In this document: positions 17,594 through 25,760 of the stretch, in pieces
Layout of the letters: each line of letters starts with the position of its first letter
How positions within the stretch are numbered: the first letter of the stretch is position 1
NCBI GenBank assembly: GCA_051656645.1
Contig: JBOGCH010000045.1
Coordinates: forward strand, 31,436-95,435
Source of the DNA: JBOGCH01 sp051656645
Lineage (GTDB): Bacteria; Bacteroidota; Bacteroidia; Bacteroidales; Marinifilaceae
Direction of reading: 5' to 3'
DNA: 64,000 nt
Position numbers and translations under genes: made by a program
Notes under the pieces: model-generated
Database searches by the model: none
What the model saw: the letters and a program-made list of their open reading frames with translations, nothing else
What the model was told of the DNA's origin: nothing

Positions 17594-19534
17594 ATGATTT
17601 CAGTAAACAATGTGAGTGTGGTTTTTGGTGGTTTTTATTTGTTGGATCAGGTTTCATTTCTGATAAACAAAAAAGACCGCGTGGGACTTACGGGACGTAA
17701 TGGTGCCGGAAAATCAACGCTATTAAAAATACTTGCCGGAGTAAATCCTCCAAGTGAGGGTACCGTTTCAATGCCCGGCGATTTACGTATTGGTTATTTG
17801 CCACAAACAAAAGTGTATGTTGACGGTAATACGGTACGCGATGAGGCAAAAAAAGCTTTTGCCGACGTGTTTCAACTTCGTGATGAGGTTGAGAAATTAA
17901 ACGGAGAGCTAGCAGAACGTACAGATTATGAGTCGGCCAGTTATTTAAAACTGTTGGATCGTATTACCTCTCTTAATGAGCAACTTGCCATTAGAGGTGA
18001 GAACAATGTAGACAAAGAGGTTGAAGTTGTATTGAAGGGGTTAGGTTTCACGTCTACCGATATGGAACGTAAGTGCGAAGAGTTTAGTGGAGGATGGCGT
18101 ATGCGTATTGAGCTAGCTAAAATTTTGCTTGCCCGCCCTGATGTTTTCCTATTGGATGAGCCTACCAACCACTTGGATATTGAAAGTATTTCATGGTTAG
18201 AGTCCTTTCTTCAAACCTATCCGGGTGCTGTGGTGCTTGTTTCGCATGACCGTGCTTTCCTTGACAACATTACAAAGCGTACGCTTGAGATATCGTTGGG
18301 AAAGACGTATGATTATAAAGTAAACTATTCAAAATTTGTGGAACTGCGTAAAGAGCGTGTTGAGCAACAAATGCGTGCGTACGAGAATCAGCAGAAACAA
18401 ATTAAGGATACGGAGGATTTCATTGAACGTTTCCGTTACAAAGCAACTAAATCCGTACAAGTACAATCCCGTATTAAGCAGTTAGAAAAAATTGACCGCA
18501 TAGAGGTTGAGGATTTAGATACTCGTGCTGTAAATATTCGTTTTCAACCTGCCGTGCGTACAGGAGAACTTGTGGTAACAGGTAAAAGTGTAGGCAAAGC
18601 CTATGACTCACTTCAAGTATTGAAAGATGTTGATGTTGAGATTAAGAGAGGCGAAAAAGTTGCTTTTGTAGGTAAAAATGGGGAAGGTAAATCTACGCTC
18701 GTTAAAATGATTATGAATCAAATTCCTTACGATGGGGAGTTAAAAATAGGTCATAATGTACGTATAGGTTACTTTGCACAAAATCAGGCCGATTTGCTTA
18801 ACGGTGAAGATACCGTACTAGATAGCGTTGACCAGGTGGCACAAGGCGATATTCGTAAAAAAATGCGCGATTTGTTGGGAGCTTTTCTATTTCAAGGAGA
18901 GGATGTTGATAAAAAAGTAAAGGTTCTCTCGGGAGGAGAACGTACACGTTTAGCAATGGTCCGCTTACTGCTGGAGCCATATAATGTGTTGATACTCGAT
19001 GAGCCAACCAACCACCTTGATTTACGTACAAAGGATATTTTGAAGGAGGCACTAAAAAACTTTGAAGGAACAGTGATTGTAGTATCACATGACCGTGACT
19101 TCCTTACAGGCCTTGCCGATAAAGTGTTTGAATTTGCAAACAAACAGATAAAGGAATATCTAGGAGGAATAACACAATTCCTTGAGGTGAAAAAGATTGA
19201 GTGTTTCCGCGAATATGAAAAAATGCACACCACCGATGCCGTAAAAGAGGAGAAGGAGGAACGTGTAACGGAAAGTAAACTCTCTTTTGAGGAACGAAAA
19301 CAGCTAAATAGAGAAATTAAAAAAGCCGAGAAAGCTGTTGAGGAACGAGAAAAAGAGATAGATAAACTGGAAACCGCTATTGCCGGATATGAAGAACGAC
19401 TTGCTACCGGCGAAGCGGGCGATGAGCTACTAAAAGCCTATGGCGACACCCGTGCCCGTTTGGACGCATGTATGCAGGAGTGGGAAGAAGCACAACTGGT
19501 ATATGATGAGTTAATGGCACAACGTGATGAATAA
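17594..19534 (+). CDS. ABC-F family ATPase (ribosome-associated type)
   Basis: 646 residues with two complete nucleotide-binding domains in one chain and no membrane segments. Domain 1 has Walker A 'GLTGRNGAGKSTLL', signature 'FSGGWRMRIELAKILL' and Walker B 'VFLLDEPTNHLDIES'. Domain 2 has 'FVGKNGEGKSTLVKM', 'LSGGERTRLAMVRLLL' and 'VLILDEPTNHLDLRT'. The charged linker near residues 240-310 and the C-terminal coiled coil (about 570-646) fit the Uup/YdiF branch. ABC-F proteins bind the ribosomal E site and act in translation or antibiotic protection, not transport. The rRNA methyltransferase downstream, 25 bp away, suggests a translation-related pair. Housekeeping use is more likely than resistance. 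Confidence 0.93.
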   Translation: MISVNNVSVVFGGFYLLDQVSFLINKKDRVGLTGRNGAGKSTLLKILAGVNPPSEGTVSMPGDLRIGYLPQTKVYVDGNTVRDEAKKAFADVFQLRDEVEKLNGELAERTDYESASYLKLLDRITSLNEQLAIRGENNVDKEVEVVLKGLGFTSTDMERKCEEFSGGWRMRIELAKILLARPDVFLLDEPTNHLDIESISWLESFLQTYPGAVVLVSHDRAFLDNITKRTLEISLGKTYDYKVNYSKFVELRKERVEQQMRAYENQQKQIKDTEDFIERFRYKATKSVQVQSRIKQLEKIDRIEVEDLDTRAVNIRFQPAVRTGELVVTGKSVGKAYDSLQVLKDVDVEIKRGEKVAFVGKNGEGKSTLVKMIMNQIPYDGELKIGHNVRIGYFAQNQADLLNGEDTVLDSVDQVAQGDIRKKMRDLLGAFLFQGEDVDKKVKVLSGGERTRLAMVRLLLEPYNVLILDEPTNHLDLRTKDILKEALKNFEGTVIVVSHDRDFLTGLADKVFEFANKQIKEYLGGITQFLEVKKIECFREYEKMHTTDAVKEEKEERVTESKLSFEERKQLNREIKKAEKAVEEREKEIDKLETAIAGYEERLATGEAGDELLKAYGDTRARLDACMQEWEEAQLVYDELMAQRDE

Positions 19535-19559
19535 TAAAAGACAGAATAAATAACCCGAT

Positions 19560-20330
19560 ATGGCTAAGTTTAAACAAGAGTATATCTACGGAATACACGC
19601 TGTTCTTGAAGCGATAAATCAGGAAAAAGAAATTGATAAAGTTTTAATTAAAAAAGGAAACCGTGGCGAGCTGTTCCAAAAACTGTTTGCTACCGTACGT
19701 GAAAAGGATATTGCTTTTCAATATGTTCCTGAGGAGTTTTTCAAGTCTTTCGCAGACAAAAACCACCAAGGTGTATTGGCGGAGATTTCTCCTATCGCTT
19801 ATAGCGAAGTTAACGAGGTATTAGATCAGGCCGAAGCTGAAGGACGTGTTCCATTTGTTCTTGTGCTTGACCGTATTACGGATGTACGTAACTTTGGTGC
19901 TATTGCACGTAGTGCGTCATGTAGCGGAGTGGATCTTATCATTATCCCTACAAAACATTCGGCAAAAATATCGTCCGACGCGATTAAAACATCAGCCGGA
20001 GCGCTTTATCATATCCCGGTAGCAAAGGTACCTAACTTAAAGAAAGTGGTACGCGAATTGAAATTTCAACGTGGAATGCAAATATATGCAGCCAGCGAAA
20101 AAGCACCCAAATACTATACTCAAGTTGATATGAAAGAGCCTCTTGCCATTATCATGGGATCGGAGGATAAAGGTATCGACGAAGGGTTGTTAAATGTTGT
20201 TATGGAACAGATTAAAATTCCTCAAGTGGGCGAAATTGACTCTTTAAATGTGTCGGCTGCTGCTACCGTACTTATGTATGAGGTATTCCGTCAACGAGGT
20301 TTTGAGGAAATTAAACCGGTGCAGGAATAG
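19560..20330 (+). CDS. rlmB: TrmH-family rRNA 2'-O-methyltransferase (RlmB type)
   Basis: 256 residues. An N-terminal substrate-binding domain with 'YGIHAVLEAIN' is followed by the knotted SPOUT domain: motif 1 'VLDRITDVRNFGAIARSASCSGVDLIII', motif 2 'IIMGSEDKGIDEGLL' and motif 3 'IPQVGEIDSLNVSAAATVLMYEVFRQR'. RlmB-type enzymes methylate the ribose of G2251 in 23S rRNA using SAM. Some Bacteroidetes paralogues may modify other sites, so the exact target is inferred. It sits 25 bp after the ABC-F gene and ends in a strong terminator. Confidence 0.93.
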   Translation: MAKFKQEYIYGIHAVLEAINQEKEIDKVLIKKGNRGELFQKLFATVREKDIAFQYVPEEFFKSFADKNHQGVLAEISPIAYSEVNEVLDQAEAEGRVPFVLVLDRITDVRNFGAIARSASCSGVDLIIIPTKHSAKISSDAIKTSAGALYHIPVAKVPNLKKVVRELKFQRGMQIYAASEKAPKYYTQVDMKEPLAIIMGSEDKGIDEGLLNVVMEQIKIPQVGEIDSLNVSAAATVLMYEVFRQRGFEEIKPVQE

Positions 20331-20362
20331 AACTCTATTTACAATTTACTCTATATTATAAT

Positions 20363-20407
20363 AAAACTCATACCCAACGTTTAGTGCGTTAGGTATGAGT
20401 TTTTTTT
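20363..20407 (+). terminator. Intrinsic terminator after rlmB
   Basis: A stem AAAACTCATACC/GGTATGAGTTTT (20363-20374 with 20392-20403) with an inner AACG/CGTT extension, followed by a T-run. Confidence 0.9.
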
Positions 20408-20574
20408 GTGTATTTCCATTCCCTATAATCTATTGTGTAAGCCGTTGTATGCTACTTATTGAATGACACCGAAATATATGTGGTAAATAGTCTACTGTTT
20501 TACCATATATTGAGCCTATCTTATTATGTTATAATATCGCTATTATGCTTCGAATCTGTTTTGTCCCTGTCTGG

Positions 20575-20678
20575 GTTTCATTCAGGTTTCATTCAGCTTT
20601 CATTCAGGTTTCATTCAGGTTTGGGGTACGATACCTGAATGAAACCTGAATGAAAGCAGAATGAAACCTGAATGAGAT
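20575..20678. repeat. Hairpin element A: 4 x 11-nt units, GGGG loop, 4 x 11-nt complementary units
   Basis: Left arm: GTTTCATTCAG twice, CTTTCATTCAG, then GTTTCATTCAG (20575-20618). The loop is 16 nt and contains TTGGGG (20619-20634). Right arm: CTGAATGAAAC, CTGAATGAAAG, CAGAATGAAAC, CTGAATGAGAT (20635-20678). The units pair in register; the odd third left unit (C first) is matched by the odd second right unit (G last), a compensating change. It lies between the rlmB terminator and the next gene. Related elements occur at 34711 and 63448. I do not recognise the family. Confidence 0.9.
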
Positions 20679-20872
20679 AGCACGCAATAACGATTGAACC
20701 GGTATTGTGTGTGATGGATAGTATGATTTATTCCAATACCTAGATGAAGTGCTTAGAGTAGAAAATCCATATTTTGAATGGTGTGGCTGGCTAAAATAAA
20801 GGAAGGGGTAGCGGATAAACTTTTTATATGCTTATCGTATACGCAAAGAAAAGTAGTTTATATAAAAACATT

Positions 20873-21301
20873 ATGCGTTTATGGTCTATACATCCGCAAT
20901 ATCTTGATGCCAAAGGTTTAGTTGCTTGTTGGCGCGAAGGGCTGTTGGCAAAGAAAGTGTTGTCGGGACATACTATAGGATATAGGAATCATCCGCAATT
21001 ATTGCGTTTCAAGGCAGTAGCAGATCCAATAGCTGCAATAGATGGCTATTTATATTATCTACTCTTGGAGGCTAATGAGAGGGGGTATCATTTTGATGGA
21101 AGTAAAATTTCGACCAGCGATATATTAGAGCATATTCCTGTTACATCAGGACAACTAATATATGAATTTAACCATCTGAAAAGTAAGCTCAGTATAAGGG
21201 ATTTGGAGAGGCTAGATGTTTTGTTCGCCGTAGAGCGCATAGAACAACATCCGCTTTTTTATGTAACACCTGGGGAGGTTGAACCTTGGGAGAAGGTATA
21301 A
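20873..21301 (+). CDS. Pyrimidine-dimer DNA glycosylase-like protein (T4 endonuclease V family)
   Basis: 142 residues from the ATG at 20873. A longer in-frame start at 20828 adds 15 residues not typical of the family. The opening 'MRLWSIHPQYLDAKGLVACWREGLLAKKVL' is the standard start of the Pyr_excise family; T4 endonuclease V uses its N-terminal amino group as nucleophile after Met removal. 'YRNHPQLLRF' is a second landmark. The protein probably excises UV-induced pyrimidine dimers or a related lesion. In many bacteria this domain is found as a small stand-alone gene like this one. Catalysis here has not been shown, and the residue after Met is Arg rather than Thr, so the chemistry may differ. 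Confidence 0.75.
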   Translation: MRLWSIHPQYLDAKGLVACWREGLLAKKVLSGHTIGYRNHPQLLRFKAVADPIAAIDGYLYYLLLEANERGYHFDGSKISTSDILEHIPVTSGQLIYEFNHLKSKLSIRDLERLDVLFAVERIEQHPLFYVTPGEVEPWEKV

Positions 21302-21372
21302 TGAAATGTCATGAAATCACATACAGTGACAACTATAGTAAATAGATTTGTCACTGTATAGATTTGATATCA

Positions 21373-23043
21373 TTAATTTTGTTTGGCTTTTACATATTCA
21401 ATATCATATCCTATGTTATCCGTGTTTCGAGATGTTTGGAAATGTACGTAGGATATTCCATGGGTGGAAACATTGCTGAGTGGTATTTCTATGATTGGTT
21501 TACGGCTTTTGTCAATGTATACTTTTGCCATAGTTTGACGCGAGTTTAAATCCCATTCCACGCGAAGAGTATGGAACTTATCGTCGTTTATGTTTAGCGC
21601 TTTGCGTGTTAATGGTAAGTTGTACATTGAGAAATATCCGGATGTAGTGTCGGTTGCGTTGAACCAACGATCGTTTAGTACCAGACTACCACCTTGGGAT
21701 CCTTGTGGAATGCGCACCGAAGTTGTAAATACACCTTTTCTTGATGCAGGAAAGTTCCAAACAGCTCCTTCACCATCATATACCAATGAGTCGTTGGCGG
21801 AGTGGCGCAGATTGAGCACTTGTTTCTCTTTCTTTGTTGGATGCGCAACTAAGCGACCACCTTCCTTGCGGTTATAGCCACAGTGTCCCTTAATGCCTTT
21901 ATAGTAGTGGAATGTGCTCCAGTCTGCCAGTCCGTTTTCGAATTGGTTATTTCTTTCGGTTTCATATAACCACTCTACATCGAAACGCAGAATTTTGCGG
22001 TGCCGTGGACTCTGCCCAACTGCTACTACAATTTTGCCGGGTTCTGTCTCTACAAATTGACTTTGATGTACGCTTTTGTCATGTCCTTTTGCAGTTGCAA
22101 AATCGGGTGCATTGCGGTGCTCGTCAAGAAATAGTTCACGACAACCAATCCAAGTTTTGCCATCGTCTTCGGATATTGCTGCATGTATGGCATTACGATT
22201 GGTGAAAACATCTTCCCAGCGTCCCATCCCGGCAGTAGTTTCTGGTAATGAGGTAGTATTTGACCATATGAACAGCATACGTCCGTCGCGTAAACGCCCA
22301 ATGGTTGGCATTGTTATAGTTCCATAGAATGGAGAGGGTGTTGGAGTTGTCCATGTTGTTCCGCCATCGTAGGAGTAGCTTTGGTAGTGTGAGTCCTGTG
22401 AGGTTCTCATAATCATCCAAATACGTCCATCATTAAGCTCTATAACAGTGGGTTCTACGGCGCCGTGATTCCATCTAATACCTTTATGGAAACCATCAAT
22501 TTTGTGTAAAGGAACAACAATGTTCTCAGACTCTTGCCACGTTATACCGTCATCGTCAGAATAGAGCACGTGGGAGCCAACCTTCTTTACATCGCCACCA
22601 ACATAGTGACAAGCAATGAGGATACGCTTACCGCCATTAATAAATACGGGCGGTTTAATCATAATATACGGATCGTTGGTAACTTTTGTAATTTCGGATG
22701 TTCCGTCTTGATTAGCGTTGTACCTTACACACCAAACACCTTGCTTGTTATAAAATAGTCGAATCATGGTGTTGGTTAAAGGATTGCAAACATCGGCATG
22801 ATAGTGTTTCGGATCTGTGTCAACCTTTATCCACGTTTGTCCGTTATCCTTACTTTGCAGGTAAAAGTTACCGGGGTCACGTTGTTCTCCATAGTTGTAG
22901 TGTCGTAATTCACCATTACTTAAACGGCTTAAACCAATGTATGCATCGCTAGGAGCACTACCAACAATCTCTGGTTTATATTGCGCTTGCGCTATGGCAC
23001 AAGTTGATAAGAATAATACCAGAGATAATGAAAATTTCTTCAT
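21373..23043 (-). CDS. Secreted sialidase-fold (BNR/Asp-box) glycosidase
   Basis: 556 residues with a signal peptide ('LVLFLSTCAIAQAQ'). Asp boxes (S-x-D-x-G-x-T-W) occur at 'SKDNGQTW', 'SDDDGITW', 'SYDGGTTW' and 'SEDDGKTW', marking a six-bladed propeller of the sialidase superfamily. The last 180 residues ('DLNSRQTMAKVYIDKSRKPIIEI' region) look like a LamG/concanavalin-type beta-sandwich. GH33 sialidase is possible, but I could not place the full arginine triad, so another neuraminidase-fold activity cannot be excluded. It stands alone on the minus strand, divergent from the tetR-like gene. Location is periplasm or cell surface. Confidence 0.8.
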   Translation of the reverse strand: MKKFSLSLVLFLSTCAIAQAQYKPEIVGSAPSDAYIGLSRLSNGELRHYNYGEQRDPGNFYLQSKDNGQTWIKVDTDPKHYHADVCNPLTNTMIRLFYNKQGVWCVRYNANQDGTSEITKVTNDPYIMIKPPVFINGGKRILIACHYVGGDVKKVGSHVLYSDDDGITWQESENIVVPLHKIDGFHKGIRWNHGAVEPTVIELNDGRIWMIMRTSQDSHYQSYSYDGGTTWTTPTPSPFYGTITMPTIGRLRDGRMLFIWSNTTSLPETTAGMGRWEDVFTNRNAIHAAISEDDGKTWIGCRELFLDEHRNAPDFATAKGHDKSVHQSQFVETEPGKIVVAVGQSPRHRKILRFDVEWLYETERNNQFENGLADWSTFHYYKGIKGHCGYNRKEGGRLVAHPTKKEKQVLNLRHSANDSLVYDGEGAVWNFPASRKGVFTTSVRIPQGSQGGSLVLNDRWFNATDTTSGYFSMYNLPLTRKALNINDDKFHTLRVEWDLNSRQTMAKVYIDKSRKPIIEIPLSNVSTHGISYVHFQTSRNTDNIGYDIEYVKAKQN

Positions 23044-23194
23044 AAATATTCAGATAAATAGAAGTTTATAATTAATAATACAATATCTCAGTGGCAAGTT
23101 AGTGTAAAATATATATATGATTGTTAATATATTTGTAAAATATTATTATTTATTAAATTCCTTCTATAATGCATTTCAGGAATGATTAAATTAC

Positions 23195-23217
23195 TATCTT
23201 TGCTGAACAATCGTTCA
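23195..23217 (+). promoter_or_regulatory. TetR-gene promoter -7 box and overlapping operator 1
   Basis: -7 box TATCTTTG (23195-23202), immediately followed by the perfect-arm palindrome TGAAC-AATC-GTTCA (23204-23217) over the expected transcription start. A weak -33 TTTC lies near 23174. The same palindrome form recurs before the MATE gene. Confidence 0.75.
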
Positions 23218-23221
23218 ATAT

Positions 23222-23824
23222 ATGAATACAAAAGGTAAGGAACTTATTTTGAATAAATGCTTTGAGTTACTTTTACTCAATGGATTTGATGGTGTATCCA
23301 TAACGGATATTCAACGAGCAACGGGAATGTCGCGCGGATTAATTTATCACTATTATAGTGGTAAAGAGGAGTTGTTTATGGAGGTGACCGAGCGGTATTT
23401 GCTTGAGTTTTTCCGTTTGGACATGGAGGAGATAGGAGAGCTTACTATTCCTGATATGATAGACTATATTGAGCGTATGTATTATAATATTTGCAGTAGA
23501 GAACTCTCGGAGGGAAAGGAAAATATAAACATAATGAACTATGATTTCCTGTTTTACCAAGCGCGCTTACGCAGCAAGGAGTTTGAGCAGCGATATAGAA
23601 AGATAAGGGATGATGAGTTACAAGCATGGCGCAAAGTGGTTGCTAATAGTCAAAATGCAGGACATATTGCTGCTGAAATGGATTTGGATCAAGTTGCAAA
23701 GACGTTTGTATACTTGGTAGATGGCTCTTGGTTTAATATAGATTTTAGAGCAAGTTTGACATCAGCATCTGCCGAGATTACCGAGATGTTAACCAATTAC
23801 TACAATCAGATAAAATGCCGTTAA
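23222..23824 (+). CDS. TetR/AcrR-family transcriptional repressor
   Basis: 200 residues. The N-terminal helix-turn-helix is typical: 'ILNKCFELLLLNGFDGVSITDIQRATGMSRGLIYHYYSGKEELF'. The C-terminal two thirds is the variable helical ligand-binding domain. A TGAAC-N4-GTTCA palindrome lies over its own promoter and another lies in the 61-bp gap before the downstream MATE gene, so it probably represses both itself and the exporter until a drug or metabolite binds. The ligand is unknown. Confidence 0.9.
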   Translation: MNTKGKELILNKCFELLLLNGFDGVSITDIQRATGMSRGLIYHYYSGKEELFMEVTERYLLEFFRLDMEEIGELTIPDMIDYIERMYYNICSRELSEGKENINIMNYDFLFYQARLRSKEFEQRYRKIRDDELQAWRKVVANSQNAGHIAAEMDLDQVAKTFVYLVDGSWFNIDFRASLTSASAEITEMLTNYYNQIKCR

Positions 23825-23852
23825 TAAACGGCAAATTTTTTTACTTATTAGT

Positions 23853-23866
23853 TGAACGAATGTTCA
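23853..23866 (+). promoter_or_regulatory. Operator 2 of the TetR-type repressor
   Basis: TGAAC-GAAT-GTTCA has the same 5-bp arms and 4-bp spacer as operator 1, and lies 20 bp before the MATE start codon. Confidence 0.7.
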
Positions 23867-23885
23867 GTATGAAAGACAATACACA

Positions 23886-25262
23886 ATGAATACAAATAAT
23901 ATAGAATTAAGTAGTCAGGAGAAAGAGTTTGCAACGGCACCTATTGGACAATTGTTTCGCAAATATGCAGTTGCGGGTGCTGTGGGATTGGTATTTGTAG
24001 GGATGCAAACCATGATAGATGGAGCATTCCTGGGCAACTATGTAGGAGCAAATGCATTAGCGTCTGTAAACTTGGTAATGCCATTATATACGGTGATAAC
24101 CGCCATTGCTATAATCATAGGTATTGGATGCCAAACAGTGGTGAGTATTTCATTAGGTGAGGGAGAGCGACAAAAGGCTAGTGATGCACTGAAAACAGCT
24201 TTTATTGCCATGATAGGAATAGTATCTATATTGGCATTGTTTATAGCATTTTTTTCATCTTCTGTACTGTCCTTTTTAGGTAACGATCCGGTTTTACACA
24301 GTTATGCTAAGGATTATTTGTTGAGCTTTATTCCTTTTTATCCATTTATAGCTATGTTTTTCCTAGTGGATTATATGATGAAGGCATTTGGACGTCCATA
24401 TTACGCCATGATAGTGTTAATGATAACAGTGTTTATGAATATAATTTTGGATTATCTATTTATAGGACGCTGGGGCTTAGGCACAGCTGGAGCTGCTTAT
24501 GCAACGGGTATCTCATTTAGTTGCGGGACTTTGTCGGTACTGCATATCCTATTTAAAAATAGTAGCAATGTAACTGTACAAAAAGGAAAGTTTAGTTTTG
24601 CTTTATTGCGTAATATGTTTTACAACGGATCGTCCGAAGGTTTGGCCGAATTATCGGCGGGGATTACAATTTTGTTGTTTAACAATGCCATGATACGCTA
24701 TGTTGGTGCTGAGGGGGTTGCTGCTTATACGTTTATAAATTATCTCATATATGTTGGAATAATTATTTTTGTGGGTGTGTCGGATGGGATAATTCCCATA
24801 TTGTCCTTTAATTATGGAGCCGGAAATACGAAACGTCTATTTGCTATTTTGCGTTATGCTTTATTTATTAATGCGACGATAGGCGTTGTACTTGCACTTT
24901 TGTCTTTTACATGCGGGGGAGTGATTAGTAAACTATTTTTTGCTACAAGTCAGGAAGACAATGTAGTTATACAAATTGCAACGATAGGCTCAAAAATATG
25001 TGCCTTCGCATTTCTCCTTAATGGTATAAATATTACGTTTTCCGGATTTTTTACCTCCATGGGTGATGCGCGTACCTCTATAATAATATCCATGTTACGC
25101 GGATTAATATTTATAATTATAGGTATTGCTCTGTTTCCTATGTTGTTTGGAGTTGAAGGAATTTGGTTAACCATTCCGGTTGCGGAAATGCTTACACTTT
25201 GCGTGGCAATTGTGATATATCGTCGCTGTAGGGAGAGAATATTGGCACGTCGCTCGGCTTGA
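23886..25262 (+). CDS. MATE-family efflux transporter
   Basis: 458 residues with about 12 hydrophobic helices in two similar halves. 'GQLFRKYAVAGAVGLVFVGMQTMIDGAFLGNYVGANALASVNLVMP' is the typical first-repeat opening, and 'GVSDGIIPILSFNYGAGN' the second-repeat equivalent. It should export cationic drugs or metabolites using a Na+ or H+ gradient. The TetR-type gene directly upstream and the shared palindromic operator indicate inducible expression. A second MATE gene at 37-38.5 kb is only distantly similar. Confidence 0.92.
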   Translation: MNTNNIELSSQEKEFATAPIGQLFRKYAVAGAVGLVFVGMQTMIDGAFLGNYVGANALASVNLVMPLYTVITAIAIIIGIGCQTVVSISLGEGERQKASDALKTAFIAMIGIVSILALFIAFFSSSVLSFLGNDPVLHSYAKDYLLSFIPFYPFIAMFFLVDYMMKAFGRPYYAMIVLMITVFMNIILDYLFIGRWGLGTAGAAYATGISFSCGTLSVLHILFKNSSNVTVQKGKFSFALLRNMFYNGSSEGLAELSAGITILLFNNAMIRYVGAEGVAAYTFINYLIYVGIIIFVGVSDGIIPILSFNYGAGNTKRLFAILRYALFINATIGVVLALLSFTCGGVISKLFFATSQEDNVVIQIATIGSKICAFAFLLNGINITFSGFFTSMGDARTSIIISMLRGLIFIIIGIALFPMLFGVEGIWLTIPVAEMLTLCVAIVIYRRCRERILARRSA

Positions 25263-25288
25263 TAGGTGTAATCTTAATTATTAAGAAT

Positions 25289-25326
25289 GGAGGAAAAAGT
25301 AGTTGTTAACTGAAACTTTTTCCTCT
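25289..25326 (+). terminator. Hairpin after the MATE gene, possible terminator
   Basis: A 10-bp stem AGGAAAAAGT/ACTTTTTCCT (25291-25300 with 25315-25324), extended by GG/CT. No U-run follows on the plus strand, so termination would be weak. Confidence 0.45.
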
Positions 25327-25410
25327 CATGTCGTATTAAAAATAAGACAACTGTTTAAGATGTAGTAATTTATACACTACAATTGGATGGCAGGATAAAA
25401 ATATAAAATT

Positions 25411-25488
25411 ATGACACGTTTAGGTTATACATACGCATCTACAATATGTAATAGCCGGGTTACAACTACTACAACGGTAACCCCTTAG
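25411..25488 (+). CDS. Threonine-rich leader peptide (25 residues)
   Basis: An ATG-to-TAG frame of 25 codons reads MTRLGYTYASTICNSR followed by VTTTTTVTP. Nine residues are Thr, with five Thr codons in a row (ACA ACT ACT ACA ACG) just before the stop. This is the hallmark of a thr-operon attenuation leader, comparable in principle to ThrL of E. coli. The frame is far too short to be a normal gene, and its composition is very unlikely by chance. The next open frame, 272 nt downstream, is a fragment of ApgM, the homologue that serves as homoserine kinase in Bacteroides threonine synthesis, which supports the assignment independently. I see no clear TTTG/TAnnTTTG promoter upstream. Confidence 0.72.
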   Translation: MTRLGYTYASTICNSRVTTTTTVTP

Positions 25489-25525
25489 GGGGTATATTGT
25501 TATTATATGTACCTACGTGGTACAT
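25457..25525 (+). promoter_or_regulatory. Structured RNA region overlapping the Thr leader
   Basis: Three stems are visible: GGGTTAC/GTAACCC (25457-25463 with 25477-25483), whose loop holds the Thr codons; ACCCC/GGGGT around the stop codon, mutually exclusive with the first; and ATGTACC/GGTACAT (25507-25513 with 25519-25525). Competing stems around the control codons are what attenuation needs. No stem followed by a U-run is evident, so the terminator may be lost or non-canonical. From 25526 to 25760 I see only AT-rich sequence with one weak ATAGCA/TGCTAT stem. Confidence 0.5.
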
Positions 25526-25760
25526 CAGTGTCATAGACATTTTCAGATACATTTTATTTAGAAGAGTTTTATAGCAATGGTTCAATCGTAAAGTTGTGCT
25601 ATTGTCATAAGTCCATCCTTTAATTTTAAGATTGCATATACAATCAAAATTAATTGGATGAGGTTGAATGATACATCTATAGGCAGATTGGGATTACGCA
25701 ACATTAGCTTGTTGTTCCTGTAGAGTATGAAATTTTACTAACTAACTAAAACTTAAGCAT

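Noticed and set aside
20575..20678. CRISPR-like array
   Set aside because: Units are 11 nt, contiguous and inverted about a centre, with no spacers and no cas genes nearby.
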